The notes: a model not told the origin generated them from the sequence alone. Shown: positions 8,404 through 20,616, counted from the first letter of the stretch. The stretch: 64,000 bases of DNA from Pseudomonas anuradhapurensis (GCF_014269225.2 NZ_CP077097.1:4785001-4849000), one strand, 5' to 3'. Program-made: numbers and translations.

Positions 8404-9213
8404 ATGACTGACTTTTCCGGCCTGCCGTTGGTGATCGAAGCCGCAGACCTGCTGCCACGCCTGGACTCGAAACAGCTGATCCTGGTCGACCTGAGCAGCA
8501 GCAACCGCTATGTCAGCGGGCATATCCCCGGCGCACGCTTCGTCGAAGGCAAGCGCACCCAGCTCGGCCAGCCGCCTGCGCCCGGCTTGCTGCCGGCCCA
8601 GGCCGATCTGGAGAAGCTGTTCAGTGAACTCGGCCACCGCGACGACGCGGTATACGTGGTGTACGACGACGAAGGCGGTGGCTGGGCCGGGCGCTTCATC
8701 TGGCTGCTCGATGTGATCGGCCATAAGCACTATCACTACCTGAATGGCGGCATTCAGGCTTGGCCGGCCGACAAGCTCTCCACCGAAGTGCCCGCCAGCG
8801 GTAATTCCCCTGTGCAGCTGCGCATCGACACGGCGCCCACCGCCACCCGTGAGTACCTGCAAAGCCGCCTGGGCGCGCACGACCTGGTCATCTGGGATGC
8901 CCGTGGTCCGCAGGAGTTTCGCGGCGAGAAGGTGCTGGCAGCTCGGGGCGGCCATATTCCCGGCGCGATCAACTTCGAGTGGACAGCCGGCATGGACCTC
9001 AACGACCACCTGCGCATCCGCCCGGACATCGCCGAAGTCCTGCTGAACCTGGGGATCACCCCCGACAAGGAAGTGATCACCCATTGCCAATCCCACCGCC
9101 GCTCCGGTTTCACCTACCTGGTGGCCAAGGCCCTCGGCTACCCACGCGTCAAGGCCTACGCCGGCTCGTGGAGCGAATGGGGCAACCACCCGGACACGCC
9201 TGTAGAAGTTTAA
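8404..9213 (+). CDS. rhdA: Thiosulfate:cyanide sulfurtransferase (tandem rhodanese)
   Basis: 269 residues forming two rhodanese domains. The N-terminal domain has lost the catalytic Cys. The C-terminal domain carries Cys228 in HCQSHRRSGFTY, equivalent to the CQTHHRSG-type loop of Azotobacter RhdA. The enzyme transfers sulfane sulfur from thiosulfate to cyanide or protein thiols. The start at 8404 follows a short leader after the HDOD gene; the open frame upstream reads through that gene's end. It is immediately followed (9 bases) by psd, the same order as rhdA-psd in P. aeruginosa. Confidence 0.92.
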   Translation: MTDFSGLPLVIEAADLLPRLDSKQLILVDLSSSNRYVSGHIPGARFVEGKRTQLGQPPAPGLLPAQADLEKLFSELGHRDDAVYVVYDDEGGGWAGRFIWLLDVIGHKHYHYLNGGIQAWPADKLSTEVPASGNSPVQLRIDTAPTATREYLQSRLGAHDLVIWDARGPQEFRGEKVLAARGGHIPGAINFEWTAGMDLNDHLRIRPDIAEVLLNLGITPDKEVITHCQSHRRSGFTYLVAKALGYPRVKAYAGSWSEWGNHPDTPVEV

Positions 9214-9222
9214 GGAACCTGC

Positions 9223-10086
9223 ATGAAATCCCGTTTGTTCATCATCAGCCAGTACCTGCTGCCGCACCATCTGCTGTCGCGCCTGGCCGGCTGCATCGCC
9301 GAATGCCGCGTGCGCTGGTTCAAGAATGCCTTTACCGCCTGGTTCGCCAAGCGCTACCAGGTGAACATGGCCGAAGCCCTGGTCGAAGACTTGAGCGCCT
9401 ACGAGCACTTCAACGCGTTCTTCACCCGTGCCCTGAAGCCAGGCGCGCGCCCGCTGGATGAAACCCCGGGTGCCATCCTGTGCCCGGCCGACGGTGCCGT
9501 CAGCCAGCTTGGCCCGATCGAGCACGGCCGCATCTTCCAGGCCAAGGGCCACGGCTTCAGCGCGCAGGAACTGCTGGGCGGCGACCCGGCGATGGCCGCG
9601 CCATTCATGGGCGGCGAGTTCGCCACCATCTACCTGTCGCCCAAGGACTACCACCGCGTGCACATGCCGCTGGCTGGCACCCTGCGTGAAATGGTCTACG
9701 TGCCGGGCCGCCTGTTCTCGGTCAACCAGACCACCGCCGAGAACGTCCCCGAGCTGTTCGCCCGCAATGAACGCGTGGTGTGCCTGTTCGATACCGAACG
9801 CGGGCCGATGGCCGTGGTGCTGGTGGGGGCGATGATCGTCGCCTCGATCGAAACCGTGTGGGCCGGGCTGGTGACGCCGCCCAAGCGCGAGCTGAAGACC
9901 TTCCGTTACGACGAAGCCAGCCGCGCGCCGATCCACCTGGAAAAAGGCGCCGAGCTGGGCCGCTTCAAGCTGGGCTCGACCGCTATCGTGCTGTTCGGGC
10001 CAGAGCAGGTGAAATGGGCCGAGACGCTGGGGGCCGGCTCTGCGGTGCGCATGGGGCAACAGTTGGCGATGCCTGCGCAGGCTTGA
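9223..10086 (+). CDS. psd: Phosphatidylserine decarboxylase proenzyme
   Basis: 287 residues. This is the membrane-associated, pyruvoyl-dependent enzyme that converts phosphatidylserine to phosphatidylethanolamine. The autocatalytic cleavage motif is LGST at residues 250-253, with Ser252 the residue converted to the pyruvoyl group. Other landmarks are AFFTRALKPGARPLD, PADGAVSQ, and SPKDYHRVHMPLAG with the catalytic His. The start ATG follows AAGGAACCTGC. It is downstream of rhdA and ends at a repeat that separates it from convergent serB. Confidence 0.97.
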   Translation: MKSRLFIISQYLLPHHLLSRLAGCIAECRVRWFKNAFTAWFAKRYQVNMAEALVEDLSAYEHFNAFFTRALKPGARPLDETPGAILCPADGAVSQLGPIEHGRIFQAKGHGFSAQELLGGDPAMAAPFMGGEFATIYLSPKDYHRVHMPLAGTLREMVYVPGRLFSVNQTTAENVPELFARNERVVCLFDTERGPMAVVLVGAMIVASIETVWAGLVTPPKRELKTFRYDEASRAPIHLEKGAELGRFKLGSTAIVLFGPEQVKWAETLGAGSAVRMGQQLAMPAQA

Positions 10087-10102
10087 TTGCCTGATAGAAC
10101 CT

Positions 10103-10222
10103 GGGGCCGCTTTGCGGCCCTATCGCGACACGAGGCCGCTCCTACAGGATTTTCGCAGTTTCAAATATTGCACTGCCCTGTAGGAGCGGCCTCGTGTCGC
10201 GATAGGGCTGCGAAGCAGCCCC
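10103..10222. repeat. Long inverted repeat (TGTAGGAGCGGCC family)
   Basis: Left arm: GGGGCCGCTTTGCGGCCC, then TATCGCGACACGAGGCCGCT and CCTACAGG. Right arm: the complement, CCTGTAGGAGCGGCCTCGTG, then TCGCGATAGGGCTGCGAAGC. The arms are about 45 bases each, around an AT-richer spacer. The element is between convergent psd and serB, 16 bases after the psd stop. It could act as a bidirectional terminator or mRNA 3' end stabiliser. Confidence 0.9.
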
Positions 10223-10234
10223 AAGACTCTCGAA

Positions 10235-11449
10235 TCAGCCGCGCGCGTCGCGGTCACGTACGCCCAGCAGGTACAACACCCCATCCAGCCCCAGGGTGGA
10301 AATCGCCTGCTTGGCCGACTGGCGTACCAGCGGCTTGGCGCGGAACGCCACGCCCAGGCCAGCCAACGACAGCATCGGCAGGTCGTTGGCGCCATCGCCC
10401 ACGGCGATGGTCTGCTCCAGTTCCAGGCCTTCTTCGCTGGCCAGCTTCTGCAGCAGCTCGGCCTTGCGCTGGGCATCGACAATCGGCTCCACGGCCACGC
10501 CGGTCACCTTGCCATCGACCACTTCCAGCTCGTTGGCGAACACGTAGTCGATACCCAGGCGCGCCTGCACCTGGCGCGCAAAGTAACTAAAGCCACCGGA
10601 CAGGATCGCGGTCTTGTAACCCAGGCGCTTGAGTTCAGCGAACAGGTTCTCGGCCCCCTCGGTCAGGCGCAGCGACGCGCCGATCTCGTCCAATACCCCC
10701 ACATCCAGGCCCTTGAGCAGTGCCATGCGCTCTTTGAAGCTGGCACGGAAATCCAGCTCGCCGCGCATCGCGCGCTCGGTGATGGCCGCCACCTGCTCGC
10801 CTACCCCGGCAGCCTTGGCCAATTCGTCGATGACTTCGGCTTCGATCAGCGTCGAGTCCATGTCGAACACCGCCAGGCGGCGGTTGCGGCGGAACAGGTC
10901 GTCCTTCTGGAAGGCGATGTCGATGCTCAGTTCCTCGGCCAGGGCGAAGAAATCGGCACGCAGGGCCTGGCCATCGCTGGGCACGCCACGCACGGAAATC
11001 TCGATGGCCGCCTTGCCTTTGCCGACGTGGGCGTCCAGCGCCACACGGGCCGACAGGCGCTCGATACGCTCGATGGTCAGGCCGTACTGGCTGATCACCG
11101 CACTCACCCGCTGCAGTTGTTCGGGGGTGATCTTGCGGCTGAGCAGGGTGACGATGTGGCGCGCCTCGCCCTGGCCGTCGGCCCAGTGCTGGTAGTCCGC
11201 CTCGGAAATCGGCGTGTAGCGGGCCTGCAGGTTCAGTTCGTGGGCCTTGGCCTGCACGCTTTGCAGCAGGGCGGTAGCCACTTCGTTGTCCGGGATATCG
11301 ACCAGGATGCCGAACGACAGGGTGCCGTGCATGACGGCCAGGCCGATGTCGAGGATACTCACACCGCCCTGCAGCAGGACGCCGGTGATGGCCGCAGTGA
11401 GACCGGGACGGTCCTCACCGGTGATGTTGATCAGGACGATTTCGCGCAC
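10235..11449 (-). CDS. serB: Phosphoserine phosphatase with N-terminal ACT-type domains
   Basis: 404 residues. The first about 175 residues are regulatory, beginning VREIVLINITGEDRPGLTAA, a classic ACT domain. The C-terminal half is the HAD phosphatase, with nucleophile and acid Asp196 and Asp198 in FDMDSTLIEAEVIDELA, a motif II/III region ILSGGFSYFA, and VGDGANDLPML. It dephosphorylates phosphoserine in the last step of serine synthesis. I place the start at the GTG at 11449, preceded by GGAGCCAGGTT; the ATG 11 codons further upstream lacks a comparable site. It is divergent from the YtjB-family gene. Confidence 0.93.
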   Translation of the reverse strand: MREIVLINITGEDRPGLTAAITGVLLQGGVSILDIGLAVMHGTLSFGILVDIPDNEVATALLQSVQAKAHELNLQARYTPISEADYQHWADGQGEARHIVTLLSRKITPEQLQRVSAVISQYGLTIERIERLSARVALDAHVGKGKAAIEISVRGVPSDGQALRADFFALAEELSIDIAFQKDDLFRRNRRLAVFDMDSTLIEAEVIDELAKAAGVGEQVAAITERAMRGELDFRASFKERMALLKGLDVGVLDEIGASLRLTEGAENLFAELKRLGYKTAILSGGFSYFARQVQARLGIDYVFANELEVVDGKVTGVAVEPIVDAQRKAELLQKLASEEGLELEQTIAVGDGANDLPMLSLAGLGVAFRAKPLVRQSAKQAISTLGLDGVLYLLGVRDRDARG

Positions 11450-11521
11450 AACCTGGCTCCGACTTCGATGAAAAATGCGCATTCTACCGATTTTCCGTGA
11501 CCATCGGGCGCCAACGATACT

Positions 11522-11549
11522 TTGCCGACAAAACCCGGCTCGCTATACT
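11522..11549 (+). promoter_or_regulatory. Possible sigma-70 promoter for the YtjB-family gene
   Basis: TTGCCG (11522-11527), a 16-base spacer, then TATACT (11544-11549), 33 bases upstream of the GTG start. Four of six and five of six bases match the consensus hexamers. This is prediction from sequence only. Confidence 0.45.
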
Positions 11550-11582
11550 CCCCACACTTCATGCCATTAAGAGCCGAGCTCA

Positions 11583-13040
11583 GTGAACCGGCCCACGCCC
11601 GTCAAACCAGACAACTTCTTCCTGATGATCTATCGTGCCCTGAGTCAACGTCGCGTGCCACTGGCACTGCGCATCGCCTGCACCAACATTTTCCTGGTGG
11701 CGCTGGCGCTGGTGATCTATGCCTGTGTGATGGGCCTGCAATTCAAGCAGGCCATGCACGAACAGGCCGATGCCCTGGGCCAGAGCCTGACCACCCAGAC
11801 CGCCACCTCGGCGACCGAACTGCTGGTGGCCAACGATATCCTCAGCCTCAACGTGCTGCTGGGTAACCTGGTGAAGAACCCGCTGGTAGCCCATGCCGCC
11901 ATCTATAGCGTGGACAACCGCATCCTCGCCGAAGCCGGCCAGCGCCCGCGCAACAGCCTGCTGGGCGAGGCCGAAGGCCTGTACCAGACCAAGATCACCT
12001 TCCAGGACGTGACCGCCGGGCAACTGCGCATCAGCCTGGACATGAGCCAGTTCCAGCAGCCGATGCTGATCAGCTTGCAGAGCATGGGGATCCTTGCCGC
12101 CATCCTGCTGGTGCTGGCCTTGACCCTGAGCCTGCGCCAGGGCCGCTTCATCACCCTGCCGCTGCTGCAACTGCGGGTGTGGCTGCGTGACCCGCAACCC
12201 TACACGCCGGCCACCGATCGCCAGGACGAAATCGGCGATATCGCCCGCCAGTTGCACGCGCGCCTGGCCCCGCCACCGCCGCCCGAGCCGGAGCCAGAGG
12301 AAGACGACGACGAGCCGTTCGATGACCTGCACGGCGATGCCCCGGCGGCAAAGGCCGCACCGCGCGCCAGGGTTGCCACCCAGGCGCACGAGGATGACGA
12401 CGAGGCCTTCGCCGGCCTGCTCGACGACGACAACATGCCCAAGGCCTCGGTCGTCGAGTCCGACGAGCCGCAGTACAGTGCCGTGCTGGCCGTGCAGCTG
12501 GGTTCGCAGGAACAGCTGCGCCGCCTGCCACGCACGCGCCTGACCGAGCTGACCGAGCGCTACCGCGACTGCCTGGAGCACGCTGCTTCGCTCTACGACG
12601 GTGAAACCCACACGCTCAACGACGGCAGCACCCTGGTGCTGTTCCACAGCCGCGACTGTGGCGAGGACTACCTGACCAACGCCATCTGCTGCGGCGAGCT
12701 GCTGCGCGCCCTGGGGCATGCCCTGCAGATCGAAGTGGCGGACAGCGGCATCACCTTGCAGTTGCAACTGGGCCTGGCCCTGGGTAACGACCTGCAAGGG
12801 CTGGAACTGGTGGACCTGCTGATGGCCGAGAAGGCTCAGGACGCGCTGGCGCTGTCGCAGCACAGCCGCAACCTGTTGCTGGTGGAGCGCCAGATCAGCG
12901 ATGACACACTGATTCGCCAGCGCGCCCGCATTCGCCCGATTGCCAGCCCGGAAGGCGCCTGCTGCGTGGAGCGGTTGATGGAGCCCTACCCGTCGATGCT
13001 GGAACGGCAGTTGGCGCGGATGCACGAGCACCGGGCCTGA
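11583..13040 (+). CDS. AhpA/YtjB (Smp)-family membrane protein with cyclase-like C-terminal domain
   Basis: 485 residues. Helices at about 31-53 and 162-183 flank a periplasmic loop of about 108 residues. They are followed by a HAMP-like segment (184-228, with DEIGDIARQLHARL). A strongly acidic, proline-rich linker comes next (about 230-297, PEPEPEEDDDEPFDD). The remaining 190-residue cytosolic domain has the strand/helix order of a class III nucleotidyl cyclase (YSAVLAVQLGS, then LNDGSTLVLFHS, then LQLQLGLALG) but lacks the metal-binding Asp pair. Like E. coli ytjB (smp), it is divergent from serB. The GTG start is uncertain; an ATG 14 codons in is the alternative. Function unknown. Confidence 0.8.
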   Translation: MNRPTPVKPDNFFLMIYRALSQRRVPLALRIACTNIFLVALALVIYACVMGLQFKQAMHEQADALGQSLTTQTATSATELLVANDILSLNVLLGNLVKNPLVAHAAIYSVDNRILAEAGQRPRNSLLGEAEGLYQTKITFQDVTAGQLRISLDMSQFQQPMLISLQSMGILAAILLVLALTLSLRQGRFITLPLLQLRVWLRDPQPYTPATDRQDEIGDIARQLHARLAPPPPPEPEPEEDDDEPFDDLHGDAPAAKAAPRARVATQAHEDDDEAFAGLLDDDNMPKASVVESDEPQYSAVLAVQLGSQEQLRRLPRTRLTELTERYRDCLEHAASLYDGETHTLNDGSTLVLFHSRDCGEDYLTNAICCGELLRALGHALQIEVADSGITLQLQLGLALGNDLQGLELVDLLMAEKAQDALALSQHSRNLLLVERQISDDTLIRQRARIRPIASPEGACCVERLMEPYPSMLERQLARMHEHRA

Positions 13041-13059
13041 CCGGCACAGGCTGACGCGC

Positions 13060-13172
13060 TGTAGGAGCGGCCTTGTGTCGCGATGGGCTGCGCAGCAGCC
13101 CCAGATTTATTGGTGTCGCGAAGATTGCTGGGGCTGCTGCGCAGCCCATCGCGACACAAGGCCGCTCCTACA
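13060..13172. repeat. Long inverted repeat (TGTAGGAGCGGCC family)
   Basis: Arms TGTAGGAGCGGCCTTGTGTC / GCGATGGGCTGCGCAGCAGC and their near-perfect complement surround a 27-base centre (AGATTTATTGGTGTCGCG...). It starts 19 bases after the stop of the upstream plus-strand gene. This is one of the cleanest copies in the window. Confidence 0.92.
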
Positions 13173-13194
13173 GGACGGCGCCAACCTTGCAGCC

Positions 13195-13227
13195 ACAAAA
13201 AAGCCCGCAACGCAGCGGGCTTTTTTG
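13195..13227. terminator. Bidirectional rho-independent terminator
   Basis: AAAAAAGCCCGC, loop AACGCA, GCGGGCTTTTTT. The A-tract before and T-tract after the GC stem make it functional on both strands. It would end both the YtjB-family gene and the convergent PqiC-like gene, whose stop codon lies 16 bases to the right. Confidence 0.9.
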
Positions 13228-13242
13228 TGGCTGGCAGTTCGA

Positions 13243-13956
13243 TCAGAACCGATAGACTTCCATATCGGTACGAATCGGCGCAGCCATCGGGATCTTGGAC
13301 TTCTCCGGAGCCTTTTTCACCTGCACCGGTGCAGCTGCCTTCTTCGGCGCCTCTTCGGCAATGGCAGGCTGGTTGGCCAACGGCTTCACTGCGGAGCTCA
13401 ACTGCTCGGCCAGCTTCTGCAACAACTGGCCCTGCGCCTGCACCTGCGACGCCTCGCTGCCCTCGTGCTGCTGCTCGAGGTGGACGATGCGGTTGTCGCG
13501 TACATGGCCACGGCGGTCCAGCAGGCGCCACTGGGCGTCCAGGATGGCTGGCTGATCCTTGCCCGAATCCAGACGCGTGATCGACAGCAGCACCTGCACG
13601 TCCGGGGTGAAGCCGGCGGTCGCCGGCGCCAGTACCACACGCTGGCTGTCCAGGCGCCAGGCAAGCTGGCGCACCAGCAGCTGGTCGATATCCGCCGAAA
13701 GGCTACCGGCCCAACGACCGTCGGTCGCCGAACTGAGGCTGCCGTCGGCCTGGCGCTGCAGGAATGTTTCGCGTTGCAGGTAATCGGCTACCGATACCGG
13801 GCCGAGCACAACGGCCATGCCTGCACTCTGCGAAGGCTGGCCAGGATCACCACTGTCAAGCTGGTACAGGGCAACCGGCTGGTGCATGGTGCACCCGCCC
13901 AGGCCCAGCAGGCCAGTCATCAACAGCGCAAATGGAAGGCGCAGAAGTTTCATCAT
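13243..13956 (-). CDS. PqiC-like outer-membrane lipoprotein (ABC-type transport auxiliary, DUF330)
   Basis: 237 residues with a lipoprotein signal peptide (KLLRLPFALLMTGLLGLGGC; the lipobox LGGC gives Cys at about 22). The mature part matches the PqiC/YmbA type: YQLDSGD, VVLGPVSVADYLQRE, then RWAGSLSADIDQLLVRQLAW, and VQVLLSITRLDSG. A Lys/Ala/Pro-rich tail follows (about 185-225). Related lipoproteins serve PqiAB/MCE-type lipid transport systems, but no pqiA/pqiB lies here, so the partner is unknown. Two adjacent ATGs (13956, 13953) are possible starts. It is downstream of parC on the same strand after a 169-base gap. Confidence 0.8.
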   Translation of the reverse strand: MMKLLRLPFALLMTGLLGLGGCTMHQPVALYQLDSGDPGQPSQSAGMAVVLGPVSVADYLQRETFLQRQADGSLSSATDGRWAGSLSADIDQLLVRQLAWRLDSQRVVLAPATAGFTPDVQVLLSITRLDSGKDQPAILDAQWRLLDRRGHVRDNRIVHLEQQHEGSEASQVQAQGQLLQKLAEQLSSAVKPLANQPAIAEEAPKKAAAPVQVKKAPEKSKIPMAAPIRTDMEVYRF

Positions 13957-14125
13957 CCCATCCAGGCGGCCGCCAACAGGCCAACCGCAGTGATACATAT
14001 AAATTCAAACGGGCACACGGCCACGCCGGCACCGCAAGGGCCATATCATCCGCGAAATAACCGTCCGACTCCAGCATTTCTGCCCGGAACGGCGCTGAAA
14101 TTGCCGCTCCAGACATTTCAGCCGG

Positions 14126-16909
<2,784 letters not shown>

Positions 16910-16913
<4 letters not shown>

Positions 16914-17896
16914 GGTTTGGCGCTCCAGCCGCCCTGCGGTGCATCGAAACGCCAGACGATCGGTCGCGTCTCGCCATCAGCGCGGGCGCCGTTGTTGTTG
17001 TCCACGCCGATCCAGGCACCTTCGGCATCGATTACCAATGCCTCGGCCAGGCCGTACGGTTGCTGATAGCGGCGCGACTCGACCAGCGCGTCGGCAGCGA
17101 ACGACCAGCAGCGCTCGACTTCACCGTTGTCGGCAGCACGCCGGCAGATGCGGTAGGCGTTGCGTTCGAGGGTGAACAACTTGCCCTCGAACCAGGCCAG
17201 GTCGGCAAAGTCACGCGACTGGGCCTGGGCATCGGGCATCTGTGGCGGTTGCATCTCGACCCCGGCTTCGCTCAGCAGGACGCAGCTGCGCCCGCAGGTC
17301 CACACCGACTGCTGGCGCTCGATAGCCACCAGGCCACGCCGCTCACGTTCGGCGGCCAGCCACAGGCGGTCACCTGCCGGGTTGATGGCCAGGCCTTCGA
17401 ACAAGGCATTGAAGTTCAGCAGCATGCCGCTGGCTCGGGCCTGGCGGACCATGGCCGGGTCGATCTTCAGCCAATCCACCTGGCCGTCCAGCGGCAGCTG
17501 CAGTACGCCGGCATGGGCCTCGCTGACCAGATACAGGTTACCCGCCTGGTCGCAGGTGATGCCCTCGAAGTCCAGCTCACCGCCGCGAATATACGAGGCC
17601 GCCCAGTTGCGCGACTTCAGGCCCCAGGGCAGGCCGCTTTCCGGCACCGGCGGCGCGGTGAAGGCCAGCGGCTGCGCACGCCAGGTCGCATCCTGCCGGT
17701 CGAAGCGGTAGATGCGATCGTCGTCGCGGTCGGACACGCCCCACAACCCGCCCCGGCATTCCACCAGGCCGGACAGGTTGCCCCCGCGCATGCCGTCGAT
17801 TGGGTGTTCGCCGCTCATTTTCAGCTCTGGCCAGTTGCCCGCCAGGCTCGGCAGGGCAAGCAGCGCCAGGCAGGCAGCCAGAAGCCACCGAATCAA
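16910..17896 (-). CDS. Secreted phytase-like/esterase-like beta-propeller protein
   Basis: 328 residues with a cleavable signal peptide (MIRWLLAACLALLALPSLAG). The rest matches the esterase-like activity of phytase family (PF13449 type): GNLSGLVECRGGLWGVSDRD, then GELDFEGITCDQAGNLYLVS, NFNALFEGLAINPAGDRLWL and AEALVIDAEGAWIGVDNN. This suggests a six-blade propeller with acidic metal sites. It overlaps parE and the protease gene by 4 bases at each end, so it is translationally coupled in the parE-parC run. The real substrate is not known, and phytase activity should not be assumed. Confidence 0.8.
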
Positions 17897-19797
17897 ACCA
17901 TGACCTCGGCCAGGTTGCCCTTGGTTTCCAGCCAGCTCTTGCGGTCGCCCGCGCGCTTCTTGGCCAGCAGCTTGTCCATCAGCTCGCAGGTGGCCTGCAC
18001 GTCGTCCAGGGTCAGTTGCACCAGGCGCCGGGTGTTCGGGTCCATGGTCGTTTCACGCAGCTGAGGCGGGTTCATTTCGCCCAGGCCCTTGAAGCGGGTG
18101 ACCTGCGGCTTGCCGCGCTTCTTCTCGGCCACCAGGCGGTCGAGGATGCCATCGCGCTCGGCCTCGTCGAGGGCATAGTAGATTTCCTTGCCCAGGTCGA
18201 TGCGGTAAAGCGGCGGCATGGCCACGTACACATGGCCAGCCTCGACCAGGGCACGGAAGTGCTGGACGAACAGCGCGCAGAGCAGCGTGGCGATGTGCAG
18301 GCCGTCGGAGTCGGCGTCGGCGAGGATGCAGATCTTGCCGTAGCGCAGTTGTGCAAGGTCGGTGGCACCGGGGTCGACGCCGATGGCCACGGCGATGTTG
18401 TGCACTTCCTGGCTGGCCAGTACTTCGCCGCCGTCCACTTCCCAGGTGTTGAGGATCTTGCCACGCAGCGGCAGGATCGCCTGGAACTCCTTGTCGCGTG
18501 CCTGCTTGGCCGAACCACCGGCCGAGTCACCTTCGACCAGGAACAGCTCGGCCCGCATCGGGTCCTGGCCGGCACAGTCGGCCAGCTTGCCGGGCAGCGC
18601 CGGGCCCTGGGTGATGCGCTTGCGCTCGACCTTCTTGCTGGCCTTGAGGCGGCGCCCGGCATTGCTGATGGCCAGCTCCGCCAGTTGCATGCCCAGCTCG
18701 GGGTGGGCATTGAGCCACAGGCTGAAGGCGTCCTTGACCACACCGGAAACGAACGCCGCCGCTTCGCGCGACGACAGGCGTTCTTTGGTCTGCCCGGAGA
18801 ACTGCGGGTCCTGCATCTTCATCGACAGCACGAAGGTGATGCGTTCCCAGACGTCTTCGGGTGCCAGCTTTACCCCGCGCGGCAGCAGGTTGCGGAACTC
18901 GCAGAACTCGCGCATGGCATCCAGCAGGCCCTGGCGCAGGCCGTTGACATGAGTGCCGCCCTGGGCGGTGGGAATCAGGTTGACGTAGCTTTCCTGGATG
19001 CTGTCGCCACCCTCGGGCAGCCACAGCAGGGCCCAGTCGACGGCTTCCTTGTTACCCGCCAGGCTACCGCAGAATGGCTCGTCGGGCAGGCGCTGGAATT
19101 CGTTGACCGAGTCGACCAAGTAGGAACGCAGGCCGTCTTCGTAGTGCCATTCGACCTTCTCGCCGCTGGCCTTGTCCTCGAAACTGACCAGCAAGCCAGG
19201 GCACAGCACGGCCTTGGCCTTGAGCACGTGCTTCAGGCGGCTGATGGAAAACTTGGGTGAATCGAAGTATTTGGGGTCGGGGCTGAAATACACGCTGGTG
19301 CCGGTGTTGCGCTTGCCAACCGAGCCGATCACCTCCAGTTCGCTGGCCTTGAAGCCATCGGCGAAGGTCATCTGGTACTCGTTGCCGTCGCGCTTGACGC
19401 GTACGCGCACCTGGGTCGACAAGGCGTTGACCACCGAGATACCCACACCGTGCAGGCCGCCGGAAAACTGGTAGTTCTTGTTGGAAAACTTGCCGCCGGC
19501 GTGCAGCTTGGTGAGGATCAGCTCGACGCCGGACACGCCCTCTTCCGGGTGGATGTCCACCGGCATGCCGCGCCCATCGTCGCTGACTTCCAGCGAGTGG
19601 TCGGCATGGAGGATGACCTGCACCGAACGGGCGTGCCCGGCTAGGGCTTCGTCGACGCTGTTGTCGATGACTTCCTGGGCCAGGTGGTTGGGGCGGCTGG
19701 TATCGGTGTACATGCCCGGCCGTTTGCGGACCGGGTCAAGGCCCGAGAGGACTTCGATGGCGTCTGCGTTATAGGCGCTAGCGCTGGGATTGGCCAT
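17893..19797 (-). CDS. parE: DNA topoisomerase IV subunit B
   Basis: 634 residues, standard length. GHKL ATPase features: EVIDNSVDEALAGHA, DDGRGMPVDIHPEEGVSG, and GGLHGVGISVVNALS. The transducer is followed by the TOPRIM domain with EGDSAGGSAKQARD and DADSDGLHIATLL. It provides ATP hydrolysis for ParC strand passage. It lies in a minus-strand run after the YqiA-like gene (34-base gap) and overlaps the next gene by 4 bases. Confidence 0.98.
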   Translation of the reverse strand: MANPSASAYNADAIEVLSGLDPVRKRPGMYTDTSRPNHLAQEVIDNSVDEALAGHARSVQVILHADHSLEVSDDGRGMPVDIHPEEGVSGVELILTKLHAGGKFSNKNYQFSGGLHGVGISVVNALSTQVRVRVKRDGNEYQMTFADGFKASELEVIGSVGKRNTGTSVYFSPDPKYFDSPKFSISRLKHVLKAKAVLCPGLLVSFEDKASGEKVEWHYEDGLRSYLVDSVNEFQRLPDEPFCGSLAGNKEAVDWALLWLPEGGDSIQESYVNLIPTAQGGTHVNGLRQGLLDAMREFCEFRNLLPRGVKLAPEDVWERITFVLSMKMQDPQFSGQTKERLSSREAAAFVSGVVKDAFSLWLNAHPELGMQLAELAISNAGRRLKASKKVERKRITQGPALPGKLADCAGQDPMRAELFLVEGDSAGGSAKQARDKEFQAILPLRGKILNTWEVDGGEVLASQEVHNIAVAIGVDPGATDLAQLRYGKICILADADSDGLHIATLLCALFVQHFRALVEAGHVYVAMPPLYRIDLGKEIYYALDEAERDGILDRLVAEKKRGKPQVTRFKGLGEMNPPQLRETTMDPNTRRLVQLTLDDVQATCELMDKLLAKKRAGDRKSWLETKGNLAEVMV

Positions 19798-19831
19798 GGG
19801 GTCTCGTCGTCAGTCTGGTGAATGCAAAAAG

Positions 19832-20440
19832 TCAAAATACAGAAAAATCGAGCGCTGCATACTGCCCACGGGCAATGCCGGCGAAGGCCAGCAGTGCCGG
19901 CAGGCGCTCGGCGAAGCCCTGAAAACTGTGGTCGCCGCCAGCCTGGATGCGCAGGGCACAGCCAAGGTAATAGCGTTCGGCGTGGCGATAGTCCAGGGTT
20001 TCATCGGCGGTCTGCAGCCACACTTGATAGCGGCTGGCGTCCACCGGGGCCGGTACTTCCAGCTCGGCCAGGGCCTGCACGTGATCATGGGTCAGTTCCC
20101 AGGTTTCACCGCTGTAGTGATTGCGCTGGGTGCCGAGGTACCCGTCGAAATGCTTGTGCGGCGCTACCGCCGGGTTCACCAGCAGGGCCTTGAGGCCATG
20201 GCGCTCGGCCAGATGGGTGGCATAGTAGCCGCCGAGCGAACTGCCTACCAGCAGTGGCGCACCCAGTTCGGCGATGGCCGCTTCGAGCTGGGCGATGGCC
20301 TGGCGCGGGTGGTGGTGCAAGGCGGGCACGCGCAACTGGTCGGCCATGCCGAGCTGCTGCATGACAGCCGCGAGCTGGCGCGCCTTGGTCGAAAGTGGCG
20401 AGCTGTTGAAGCCATGGATATAGAGGATGGAACCCGACAT
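19832..20440 (-). CDS. YqiA/YcfP-family alpha/beta-hydrolase esterase
   Basis: 202 residues. The N-terminus ILYIHGFNSSPLSTKARQL has the oxyanion strand (HGFNSSP). The nucleophile elbow is GSSLGGYYA (Ser near 68). The acid is probably in QTADETLDY, and the catalytic His is in GGDHSFQGF. This matches E. coli YqiA, an esterase encoded between cpdA and parE, which is exactly its position here. Physiological substrate unknown. Confidence 0.88.
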   Translation of the reverse strand: MSGSILYIHGFNSSPLSTKARQLAAVMQQLGMADQLRVPALHHHPRQAIAQLEAAIAELGAPLLVGSSLGGYYATHLAERHGLKALLVNPAVAPHKHFDGYLGTQRNHYSGETWELTHDHVQALAELEVPAPVDASRYQVWLQTADETLDYRHAERYYLGCALRIQAGGDHSFQGFAERLPALLAFAGIARGQYAALDFSVF

Positions 20441-20616
20441 GCTGCCCCCGGTTATCTGTGGCTTGGCGCCTGATGATGCGGGCGCAGGGACGCGCAGTGT
20501 AGCGCGTTCGCCGGGTTTTGACGCAGTGTCACGGCTTTCGCAACAATTTCGTCAAGAGCGCCGGGGTCGCTGCGCGCCCATCGCCGGTGATCGGCTGCGC
20601 AGCAGCCGCAAGATCC

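Noticed and set aside
14080..14118. Dyad GCTGAAA..TTTCAGC after parC, considered as a terminator
   Set aside because: Seven-base stem with a 16-base loop and no T-tract; not convincing.
20555..20613. A possible decayed repeat element between cpdA and the YqiA-like gene
   Set aside because: Only scattered matches such as CTGCGCAGCAGC to the TGTAGGAGCGGCC family; too weak to list as an element.
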